In this document: one piece after another, positions 1-10,165 of the stretch
How the letters are laid out: every line of letters starts with the position of its first letter
Numbering within the stretch: the stretch's first letter is position 1
Source of the DNA: Agapanthus africanus
Lineage: Eukaryota; Streptophyta; Magnoliopsida; Asparagales; Amaryllidaceae
Assembly: GCA_030015575.1 (NCBI GenBank)
Contig: CM057346.1
Coordinates: forward strand, 116,851,899-116,915,898
Direction of reading: 5' to 3'
Length of the DNA: 64,000 nt
Translations under genes and position numbers: made by a program
The notes under the pieces: model-generated
What the model was told of the DNA's origin: nothing
What the model saw: the letters and a program-made list of their open reading frames with translations, nothing else
Databases searched by the model: none

Positions 1-2360
1 AAACCATTTAGCCTAACGATGGTGTACAGAAGGTAATGAATAAATACAAATAAAGGAATTTAGAGAGATGGCAATAAAATATATGGTTGAAGTCATGAAT
101 TGGATTATGGAAGAGGCATTACTAAGAATACCAGGATACCTCTAGGAAACATTTTCATGTTTCAGTGCATTGTTGAAGCAAAACTGATTTCCCGATTAGA
201 TACTTACTCCAGGGTATGTATTTACCAGGTATGACTCTCACATCTGTATAGTTTTACAGATGATGAGTGGGAGTAAGTTATTAGGAATTAAGTGATCATC
301 CTCATTATATTGGAATTCGTTGTAATTGGTGATATTTGAGGAAATCGCTTGGGTACAGTTTTCAACCTACGACGCACAGGTTTTGAGTTATTCAACTCAG
401 CGGATTTATACAGAGTATTGTATGTTGTTCAGTGTCCATCAGGACAAAGGGGTAGGTTCTCATACTCTGTTCTGTTTACTTGTAACTTCTCTAGTTTTTA
501 GATAAGTGTTTCGTAGAAATACAATGTCTAAGTTTTGAGAAGTTGTGGGTATAAGAATAAAGTAGAGAACAAGATGTCGCAAGTATCGGGATGATTCAAA
601 GAAATCGAAGATGTAGATACTTGTGATTGGTATTCAGTTGATAGTAATGGTTTTGAGAAATTTGTTTCTCTTTCAGGTTACTCATAATTGGATATATTCC
701 TAAGTTGAGTAATGCTGATTAGCATCTTTCCATTAAATTGATATGCACTGGAGACAGCTGCATGATTAGAATCTGGTTCCAATTAAATAAGTGCCAAATG
801 TTTCTATATAGGATATAGAATGGTTTATATCTTAACGATGTTAAGGTATGGTGAGTTGTCCAGCTTATGCTTAAAACCAGACACTGGATAACTCAAGGCA
901 CGTTTCTGTAATGGCAGTTTGTGGGTTGACCCTAGCTATGACGAGGGTTGACTTTCTACCATCTGGAAGATCAATAGTGATATTGTTTTTGACTCGCCAC
1001 AGTTTTAGTAAAATGTATTTTTTTTAGAAAACATTAGTGGGAGTATGGTAGAACTGGAAGTGATTCCAGAACCGCAAACGATTACGGAAAATTTAATAGG
1101 ACCTATATATTCAATCAGGTTTGACATTCCAATAGCCACTCCGCAGATATGGTGGGAAATCTCAGACACCCGAGAGGTACTCCGGTAACCTCAAGTAAGG
1201 TGACAGGGAGGTCCATGTTTACCCAGACTTGACACTACTTTTGTTCTAGGTTATGAGACCCGGCAGGAGATTAAGTATAGCGTCGTTCTAAACTGGCTTT
1301 AGAAGTGTACGTATATATTATTCTGCCAGAGGGTTGTCGTAGTCAGTGGGAGCTGCAGAAGCATAGTGGGCAAGTAGCTTATGTCTATTTATAGGCTTGA
1401 GCAGATATAGCGGAGATTAGATCGTCTAATTTTTGATGTGAAAGTCATGTGTTTGACTTCATCAGAATAGGGAATGGATCTGTTAAGAAGGCAGTAGGGT
1501 GTGATGTCCTGGTATTTGGATGACATACACAGAGTAGGAAGTAAAATTCCCATACTACAATCGGTTGTACTGTGGTCGTCACACAGTTGTTTCTCCAGAA
1601 AGGATATGAATATAATATCAGACATTCTGGATACTAGATCTATGGTTTTAGATCTATAATTGGGTAGTTTCCCAATTTGGGTACTTTGACAATATTCTAA
1701 TGGTATTTTAAATAGTTGACTCCTGGCATGGTGGTGTAACTGCAGATGATGGAGTCACCCTCTCTAAAGGTGTCTTACAGACTAAAGAGGGGAGGGATAT
1801 ACATGATTGGCAGATCAATTTCTTAGGCAATTGAGTCAATCATGAGATGTCAAGTACCACACCAGATGTTGTTTTTGCACTAGATGCGATAAGTTTATAT
1901 TAATCCATTCCTGGAGAAACATAAGGAAATAGTTTAGAACATAAGTACATGTTCTACGGATTTGATGATGGCAGCCTCCTTCGGGAGACGGTTATCATTC
2001 CAGGCTTCAAAGGTGACATGGATGACAGAGTGATTGTCAGAGTTATAGTTTTCCCTATGATGAGGGACAGTATTATGGATAGGTGGTCCAAGAGGATACT
2101 GTGGGAGGCTTGGTGCTGGATACTGATTAGGTTCAGTTATCGATACAGTCTAAGATGTTTGGATTTGAAGTTCATTTATGAACTTGGACCCATCAGACAT
2201 CTAGACATATTCTAAGACAGATATTACTCGATTCGGGAGATGGCTTTCTCCGCGAACTTGAGATTAAGAGAGACATAGAAAGAAATATCAGGGCGGATCC
2301 ACTCACTGAAGCTATGAGTATGCGACATCGCAATAATAGCCTTAAGTGCAAGTGGGAGAT
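1..2360 (+). pseudogene. Decayed Copia pol, 3' part of first C unit
   Basis: This is the degenerate remnant of the pol region of a Ty1/Copia element. It aligns with 10620-13001 and, more distantly, with A's coding region. The block near 1500-1560 matches A's reverse transcriptase YVDD segment (49600-49660). The block near 1325-1400 matches A's segment just before it (49409-49490). The block near 1040-1090 matches the linker after integrase. Stops and indels occur in all frames, so the short open frames here are not genes. It ends with the purine-rich tract AAGTGGGAGAT abutting the LTR. Confidence 0.8.
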
Positions 2361-3455
2361 TGTTGGATATAGTGCCATCTAAGTCAATTATTGGATCGCA
2401 GGTACGTGATTGCAATGATTGAGGGAGGACCTATACCAATATGACTGTCTTACTCGAGATGATAGTATGCTATCTGGTTTGTCTTTATCATCGTATACAT
2501 GCTTTAGTTCACTATTGCATGTTGATAGAGCCTATAGGATTCTTGCTTGACTGCCAGCAGTATGATGGCGATCATATACGTGGGAGCTGGGGTCTGTAAG
2601 CACATCCTTAAAGTGTCCCTAGTCGCAGGAGTTTCGAGACAGGGCATCGATACTCTAGAGTAGACTAGTGTATACAGTCGAGACCTCGACGAGGGGCGAT
2701 GTCCGGTCTCACAAGCCATTGGTGTCAGTTGGTTCACCTAAGATGTATACAGGTGCTCATTGAGTACACCGGACAGGACTCGCTGGGAACATGCTAGTTG
2801 GTATTATACATATCGTCAGATAGAAGTTCCCTGGTGACGTGTATACAGGTTAGTTTGTCGACCTGAGATCGTCATTTGTCTCGTGTGAGTTCCCACTGTG
2901 CTTTGATTTCTACCCTACCACGGCTCAAAGGAGTCGTGCAAACAGGTTTTTTTTGGGTACAGTCCTGAGCCACATGGAGGCAGTGAGCGGATCGTCGGGG
3001 ATTCGTCTCTCCCGGTATTGGGGGTTGATGTCGCACAGTGCACGGGTGACCATCATTAGAAATCCTCGGCCGGGGTAGTGGAGAATTACTGATTTGGATC
3101 AGTAGTTTCTCAGGTGGTGATGGGCTTCATACCGACACGAATTATCGCGTTATTAGGGGTCTGACTTTATCCACCCCCCTAGACTTGATATGCGATACTC
3201 TTAGACGAACGGACCGAACTATACATATATTGTCACTGTTAGGCTCAGCAGGGTTTATGGATGAGTTCGTTCATCAGCTTCCCTTCCGATCAATACATAG
3301 GCAATCGTTACGTACAGCTTGTACCTCTGACGTGCTAGTGGTTATACCTAGTGCCTGTGTGTTGATGAGACATTAGAGTCCCCAACAGACCGTTTCCCAA
3401 GTTCGGGTGAAACATTGTAGAGGCCGTATGGTTTTATGGCAGGGTCCGGAAAATG

Positions 3456-3475
3456 CACGTGCGTTTGCGCACGTG
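3456..3475. promoter_or_regulatory. Double G-box inverted repeat in C LTR
   Basis: Two CACGTG hexamers (3456-3461 and 3470-3475) form an inverted repeat with 8-bp arms, CACGTGCG and CGCACGTG, around TTTG. CACGTG is the core site of plant bZIP and bHLH factors. It lies about 490 bp upstream of the TATA-like box, where U3 enhancers are expected. In the second LTR (near 14090) one half has decayed to CGCGTG. Confidence 0.5.
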
Positions 3476-3951
3476 TCATATTTCGGGCAGATAATGCCGG
3501 TGGGCTTTAGTTTAAGCCGGATTCGAGTATTATACTGTGTAGATATAATATCTTTGTCTCAGTTGCATTTGTATTCGGTCGTAATACAAATGCGGGTATG
3601 TTTATACTGTTACGGGGTTATCCTGAAATCCGTTTCGGGATCGCTTTTGGAAGTTGCCAGTTTCCAGTTTTCTACCGGCCGTATTAAACATTCGGTTTAA
3701 TACGGATTTATCTTTTCGTCTTGAGGTGAGTCATGTGAGTGTGGAAGGTTCTAGAAGCATCTAGATGGTGACCAGGATGGTGAGGTGGCTAGTGACTCAT
3801 TAGTGCATTAATTGTGCAATTAATGTATGATGACTAGGTTAGATGATTCATTTGTATGCATTTAATGTTAACGCAATGTGTTAACATGACTCATTCTTTC
3901 ATTCATTGTTATGGTCACTCTCCCTCCTCCTACACTCACCCCCCCACCTTC

Positions 3952-3957
3952 TATAAG
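3952..3957 (+). promoter_or_regulatory. TATA-like box of C LTR
   Basis: TATAAG sits in CTTCTATAAGTGG after a C-rich stretch. The same motif is at 14588-14593 in the second LTR. Its place, about 515 bp before the LTR end and upstream of the exon-like U5 region, fits a U3/R boundary. B has TATAAATA at a comparable place. Confidence 0.45.
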
Positions 3958-4321
3958 TGGTCGGCCATTCCCACTTGGAGGAATATGGTTGTTGATTTGA
4001 AAAAGATACAAGTATTTGGTACATGGAAATTAGTATATTCTTTTTCTCATTTTCACCCGATCCAAAAGGCAATTTCATTAGCCGTTCGTCCATAGCTTTG
4101 GACGTAACGAGAAAAATTGTTCTACTCATTCTCTACATCAATCTTGGTCATCTCTTTTACCAAACTTGATGATCGAGTTGCCTCGGTTCAGAGGCGGGAG
4201 CCCGTTTAAATATCCGTCGACGTGGTGCCACCTGGACGAAAAGACTGGAGATTCAGGAGATCAGAGCAGCCGTAACAAAGCGTGGGATGATAGTTGAAGA
4301 CCGAAGGACTCGGATCGTTCG

Positions 4322-4327
4322 GTATAA
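4322..4327 (+). promoter_or_regulatory. Candidate 5' splice donor in C U5
   Basis: TTCG|GTATAAC, 144 nt before the LTR end. It is repeated in the second LTR at 14958, also 144 nt from the end. The positional equivalents in A (165 nt), B (159 nt) and D (160 nt) are also donor-like. Together with the acceptor at 6774 it would remove the primer-binding site and leader. No RNA evidence is available. Confidence 0.45.
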
Positions 4328-4467
4328 CATTTCTACCCACTTTGTAGTTTGTTAGTTTAGCTTTAATGGCAGATCCGGATTATAGTACGAGATAGCGCCA
4401 GTTGTAAAAGTTTTGGTTCCGCATTTGGCGTCTGTTAGACGGCCGGGGCGCTACCGTGGACTTACAG

Positions 4468-4480
4468 TGGTATCAGAGCC
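4468..4480 (+). other. Primer-binding site, initiator tRNA-Met
   Basis: TGGTATCAGAGCC begins one base after the LTR. It is complementary to the 3' end of plant initiator tRNA-Met, which primes minus-strand synthesis in most plant Copia elements. Confidence 0.93.
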
Positions 4481-4675
4481 TTACCATTAAGCTTTACTAA
4501 CTTATGCTAACGCGTTTAAAATATCGATCGAGCGAAATTTCCAAAACTGCAATTTCTATGTGTAAAGTTTATGTCGATTTTAAACTTGGTCTAAAAATTA
4601 TTTTGAGCATCTCAGAAAATCGAGCAGGCTTTTTTAAGAACACTGGAGAAAAACGACCCCCTGATTCGACCGTAC

Positions 4676-4724
4676 GGCCGCGGAACCGGCGCCAAAGCCA
4701 TGCTTTGGCCGCGGATCCGCGGTC
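4676..4724 (+). other. Conserved GC-rich leader hairpin (C copy)
   Basis: The arms at 4676-4698 and 4702-4724 pair at about 19 of 23 positions around a 3-nt loop, and contain CCGCGG on both sides. It starts 209 nt after the PBS start. Counterparts stand at 34630-34675 (A), 37739-37783 (B) and 62703-62750 (D). Confidence 0.75.
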
Positions 4725-5893
4725 ATCTTGGTGAATCAAAAGGCCATTTTTCTTCTGGAGGGTCTACATAGAAAATTATGGTTTCTGGTATATTTCTTTT
4801 GGGCCCAGATTTTGTTACTGTACAGCAGATGTACATGGGGCCCACTTCGGGAAGTTTTGTCGATCGAAATTTTAAACTTGTTAGTTTGCAGTAATTATAT
4901 TATATCTCCGACCGGGAATGTCATTTGAGCGGTAAATTGCGTCTAATTGCTATAGCTCTTTTAGACGGATTTGCGAACGTGACATTCGCGTTGATATTCT
5001 GTGTTGTGCTGTAATGTTGCGGATATGTCGTGGTGGATAGCAGTGTGCAATGGTAGTGCTGTTTGGATTTATTTGTACATTTGATATTGCGGGGCAAGCG
5101 TCCAACATGTGGACTGACGTCACTGCCTGTTTGTATAATATTCTTTTTGGGGCACGACCGGGCTGAGGTCGATATACCCGTTGTATATATTTTTATTTAT
5201 GTACTAGGTTTACCCCACGACGGAGTGCACGGATAGCCTGGTTCTGGAGGGCAACGGGTCCGTATCTCATGGCTTTGAGAGGCAGAGGGGCCTTACTCTA
5301 GAATTGGCAGACTATTCGCCGCACTCGTAGGGGGTACAGGTTGACCCAAGGATGGGTGCTCAAGTTACCGGAATCCGTGAAGTGCCGGGTGGTCCATTCA
5401 CTTTGCTGTAGGGGGCTGCCTCGCTTCAGGTTTTGGCGGGTAACTTGCCGCACCGGTAGGGGTCTAGGGTTTCATTGCACAGGCTATCCACACGACCAGG
5501 GGAACGTCGGGTTTCAGTAGCGACTCTGTGAAACCCGGGGATCCCAGATTATCTGTATTGTTCTGTGATGCTTATTACTTTTTCTGTAATGTTGCATATT
5601 ATCACGCCTGGATCGATTATTGTATATTGGTATATCTACTATTAGATGTTGTATATGTTTTACACCCGCGCAAGTCCAGTCCCCGCTCTGTCGTTAGTTA
5701 AGTAACCTAACGGGTGATGACGGGACCCAGAGACGAATGCGGATGGCATATATGTACATTTTATTTTTCGTTCTTTTCTAGTGTGATTGACTGATGGGAC
5801 TGTGTTGATTCTGATCAATGCAAGGATAAAACAAACCTATATTTGATGTTGTTAGAACAGTTTTAAAAAGTGTTATTACAAAGACGTTTTCTT

Positions 5894-6130
5894 TTGTTTT
5901 GCACAGTGATATTCAGTTGGAATATCCTGCACCTCATTCGACGACGCAAGGGCCGAGATCCCTTCACCGGGAGTGACCCCTTGGGCAGAAGTTTACGTCA
6001 GGGTAATAACTTCACTATAGTCGATTACAAGTTGCTTTGCATAGCAGTATTCGGTTGGAATATCCTGCACCTCATTCCACGAGGAAAGAGCCGAGATCCC
6101 TTCACCGGGAGTGACCTCTTTAGCAAAAGG
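5894..6130 (+). repeat. Leader direct repeat, about 138-bp unit, two copies
   Basis: Copies start at 5894 and 6032. Each carries AATATCCTGCACCTCATT and later CCCTTCACCGGGAGTGACC. The same duplicated unit is in B (period 137) and D (period 145) but is not visible in A's leader. Confidence 0.8.
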
Positions 6131-6741
6131 TTTTTCGCCACTATATTTTAAAAAGCTATCTGGTTCCTTCAATGAAATCAAGTTCATTACGTTAAAGGTT
6201 TTTCGCCAAAAACCAGCCGTAGCCCTCCGTCATTTCTTATGGATGGTCAGTAGTATTCAACCTATGTTTGTTGGCCAAAGTCAAGGCATAGTATTTGGTA
6301 GCTGCTGGGTATTCATTTATTGCATAGATAGATGAGTTGGTTTGGGACAGTCGTTCTGCCATTTTGGCCAAAGTCAAGGGCATGTACGGGTGGGTTCAAA
6401 TTAATCTGGATAGTGACGGGTAGAACTTGGCATGTGACTTATGACATTTTGACCAAAGCCAAGGTCATAAGAGGATGGGGCAAAAATAAATATCGGGAGT
6501 TTCTAAAGAAACTGAAACTTGCCAAGCATGTGCATACCTTCTGGAGTGTGATAACTTGAGTGGCTTCCATCAAGTTATCATGCGATGAGAGTTGGATCCC
6601 GATTCCCAATGATGAGTTGGTTTACTCTTCGGGTGATCCCGATTGATTCTTCTTTCAGGTTTGGAGGAGAATTTGACGGAACAGTAGGAGGTTTCCTGAT
6701 TAGATAAAGTGATAACCATTCTGATCTAGGTTAGAGTGCAC

Positions 6742-6774
6742 GCAGAGTGTTTCTTTTCTCCCTCTCTTTGGCAG
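6742..6774 (+). promoter_or_regulatory. Candidate 3' splice acceptor before gag position (C)
   Basis: The pyrimidine tract TTTCTTTTCTCCCTCTCTTT is followed by GGCAG|CGACC. It is homologous to A's acceptor (46607-46630), where the gag ATG follows 12 nt later. The upstream block with GATTAGATAAAGTGATAACC is shared with B and D. Confidence 0.5.
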
Positions 6775-7569
6775 CGACCTTTGACCGACCCTAGACTATG
6801 ACTCAGTGACCAAGTTTACCGAACCTTCTTAAAATACTGGCTTTTGGATTGTCTTAGTTGCATAAGTCATTGCCACTCCTTCTTTTGCCCTTTGTATTTC
6901 TCAGAACACCCCGTATTACTATGGACATCCATTTTCATTGGATAGATCCATCGTATGGTTATATACGAACTCGAAGGGACTTCTTCGAGGATGGATCCAG
7001 GTTCAGGAGAAATAGAATTGGTTTATTCAGTTGTCTTTTATTATCACCTTCTCTCAGGTTGCGAGGGCTCCTTAGTTTAGGAGAGTACACCTATTACGCT
7101 TATTGGATAGTCTTATTCCAAACTATAGGCAGGTGCCGAAATGTAGGGAATGAAGAAAACCAATTAGCCTAAGTAGGGTGTGCAGAAGGTAATATGTAAA
7201 GACAAGATAAAGGGATTAGAAAGAGGGCAAAGTAAATTGCGACGGTTATCATTCACGACTGTAATGACCCCAAAATCTTTATACATTTGTATTATCTCTC
7301 TTCAATAATATACCGTATTTATTTGTACTTTGTATTTTCCTTTTTCTATTAAATTTATTATTATTTTATTCCTCAATCTATTATGTATTTTTTTTCTAGT
7401 TACAATTTCTTTTTCTTATATTTAAGTTTTTAACTTCTCATTCTTATTTTTCGTTTCATAAATATTTAACCCAAATCCATTATTCTTATTCTCTACAGCC
7501 CATCTAAAAAGCCCATTTTCTTTTTAAGCAACATCATATATTTAATTCTAATTAAATATGTGCATGAAC

Positions 7570-7635
7570 AACCTTATAACTCATTGGTTAAGCCCTTGCA
7601 TTGTTATTCCATAAGTCACATGTTCAAATCCCCAT
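7570..7635 (+). repeat. tRNA-like segment with Pol III A and B boxes (SINE-like)
   Basis: ATAACTCATTGGTTAAGC resembles a tRNA A box region and GTTCAAATCCCC a B box, about 40 nt apart, as in tRNA-derived SINE heads. It is not a functional tRNA because the stems do not fold cleanly. It is either a SINE fragment or a chance resemblance inside the LTR. Confidence 0.45.
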
Positions 7636-10093
7636 TCTTGCAATTATTTTTTATCATTTTTTATTCTTCTCATAACCTACAAATGAGACCTTTCATTTCC
7701 AAAATGAATGGTGGCCTTTCATTTCTCTTTTAATTCTCATGTTAAATGCATATATTATTATTCACCATTACACCATCTTTATTTGTCCTCCTCTATCTTT
7801 TCCTTCCTCACATTTTTTATCTCTCACTTCTCCCTCTTCACCTAGAGTCCAAGAAGAAGAACATGAAGAAGTCTTCAAGAAGGTCTCGCTAGTAACGCGA
7901 GGCTATCGGCGGATAGACAAGCCCGGTGACAATACCGGCTTGTGTATGTAAGTCTCTTCTCTCTCCTTTCCCCCCACCTCTTATTTTCCTCTTGTCATGC
8001 ATCGTGAACCCCCTATTCTTTTCATATCATAATCCATAAGAAAAGATACACATAAACATATACATATACATATACATAAGTTTAGATATATATGATTCTA
8101 TATGGTTTAATAATATCTTATTATCTCTTGTTCAAATTAAAGTATTTTTAATTCTTTGTTCATGACTAGGAATGTTTATTACAAGTTGTGAGAACACAAA
8201 TTTCATGCCATAATATATCTATAATGTCACATGAAATCGGTTTGTTTATTAAAATAAAAATAGAAGCCTGCATAAAATACTAGTTAATCTTTCTGCCGAT
8301 TTTAGTATACACATCAATACCTTTAACTTTAAAATAATTTTTAGAAATTAATTTTTACTTCTGAAAATTTCACGGAATTTACATATGATAGATTATATTG
8401 TTTTATACATGCTGTAAAAATTTTAGATCGATCCGCATAACGGTTTAGGAATTACATCGTATTTATTCACTGATCGTAAAACAGAAAACTGCAGTTATCG
8501 GTCAATTTCTAGGATATATAACTTGGTATACCGGTATCCAAATTGAGCAAACACACGTGATTTTGATATCTACATCGAATGATCTAGATTTTCTTAGTTT
8601 TATAGTTTTACTAAAAACCCATCTAAGATAAAGAAAACTGCGTTACAATATTAAGTGACGGACAAAATCTGTTCCGATTCGCACACTGTTTATAAATTGG
8701 ACATAACTCGAACACCTGATGTCCGTTTGTGACAAAATTTAGATGTGTAGATGCACCATTGATAGAAATATAATTTTCTGTATATTATATTACTTAGTAA
8801 TCCATGAAACAAGCTGTTATAGGATTTGCAATACAATATATAGTTGCTGTCCAGAAATCTGAATTTCTGTTTTAAACGCTGATATTAAAATGATCATAAG
8901 TAGAGCTTCAGAAATCCAAATCGCATGAATCTTGGTGTTTTGGATAATTACTTCAAAATACCTACAATTTTCTAATAATCTTTGTAATCTTAAACCTGAT
9001 GGAAATTAACTCAAACTGCATTTTAAAAATATGTGACGGTGCCGAATAGATTCTGATCTGTTTTGCGCGACGATATGAAAATGTATATATCTCTCAAACC
9101 GGTAGTCGTATTTAGGTGAAACTGGAACTCACGCATGCAAAACACTTAGAGCCATATTTTTTTTATGTTCTCGCATTCGTTTGACTTGATTAATTAGTCG
9201 TACATAATATTTCTTTACAGCATTGTTTTTGGTAGTTACTCGTATAATATACTTGACTCATTTCATTCTATTCGAACATGTATACATATTTATCTTGATC
9301 ATTAAATTATTGTATATACATAAAGACGATAATTAAATACTTGAGTTGTATTTTGAAAACTATACAAAAGTATTTTTACATAAAACCCCCTCAAGTTTTA
9401 TAAATTACCTTAAAGACCCTAGCAATTATATGACTTCGATTCACATCCCTGATTATCTGACTCGGGTTTGAGTCTGATTAATCTGACTTGAATATAATTC
9501 AAGTCAACCTACAATATACAATATTCCAATTCAATATGAACACATGAATCCATGAATACAATTATCAGTTTATACAACTTGACTGAACCGAACCATGGAT
9601 ATATATTCCTTTTACATGATTCTCAGTATTCCATTTACATGACTCTACGGTTATAACCGTTTCCTGATATCATGGTTTCGATCGGTCAGTCAATCAATTA
9701 TACAACCAACACAATTTACAAGATAACAATACAAACAAGACATCACGGGGTTTAAAGGGTAGATTGGTACGGAAGGTGTTAAAGGTGGAACGAGGTGGTC
9801 AGATTTAACACACCTAACATGAATCCAGTTGCTGTTGTACCGTGGCATAAACGGTTCCTTATACTATACGTGCCCCTAGTCTCTGGCATATAGAGACTCC
9901 CCTCGTATACACTGGTATCCTTCTGTACCAAGTTACAAACAACAGCGTTGACATAACATTACAACAATAGTTTACACTTTAAAATGTATCTTCTTATTCT
10001 GTCTTTTCCTACTTCCCTCTTACCTTTGGGACTTACCGAGCGACCTGTTCGCTGACGACATTATGTTTCTCTCTTCTTTGAATGTCGTCAGGT

Positions 10094-10165
10094 GATTTGG
10101 ACCCGGCAGAGGTTGAGCCATCGCAAGAAGACTTGGAGCAGTTTACTGAAGACCCTGCACTGTAG
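10094..10165 (+). other. Acidic mini-exon-like frame in solo LTR
   Basis: A 23-codon acidic frame (it includes EDLEQFTED) follows the acceptor-like GTCGTCAG and ends at TAG 261 bp before the LTR end. G's LTR has a similar frame (it includes ETDLSFEFTEI) after an acceptor-like TGCTCAG, stopping 272 bp before its end. The LTRs are otherwise very different. Function unknown. Confidence 0.35.

Larger units (their letters stand above)
2361..4466 (+). repeat. LTR of element C (shared middle LTR)
   Basis: It starts TGTTGGATATAG, ends GGACTTACA, and is 2106 bp long. It pairs with 13002-15102 (2101 bp) at a few percent divergence. Upstream is the polypurine tract; downstream is G followed by the primer-binding site. 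Long blocks are shared with B's LTR, such as CCTACCACGGCTCAAAGGAG, so B and C are sister families. It contains two G-boxes (3456-3475), a TATA-like TATAAG at 3952 and a donor-like site at 4322. Confidence 0.92.
4467..6774 (+). other. Leader (5' untranslated region) of C second unit
   Basis: This 2.3-kb non-coding stretch runs from the LTR to the gag position. In order it holds the primer-binding site, a GC-rich hairpin (4676-4724), a block near 5100-5560 shared with B (38150-38610), a block near 5670-5750 shared with B and A (it contains GTCGTTAGTTAAGTAACC), a pair of direct repeats (5894-6130), and the pyrimidine-rich acceptor. Open frames here are short and not conserved with B. Confidence 0.8.
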
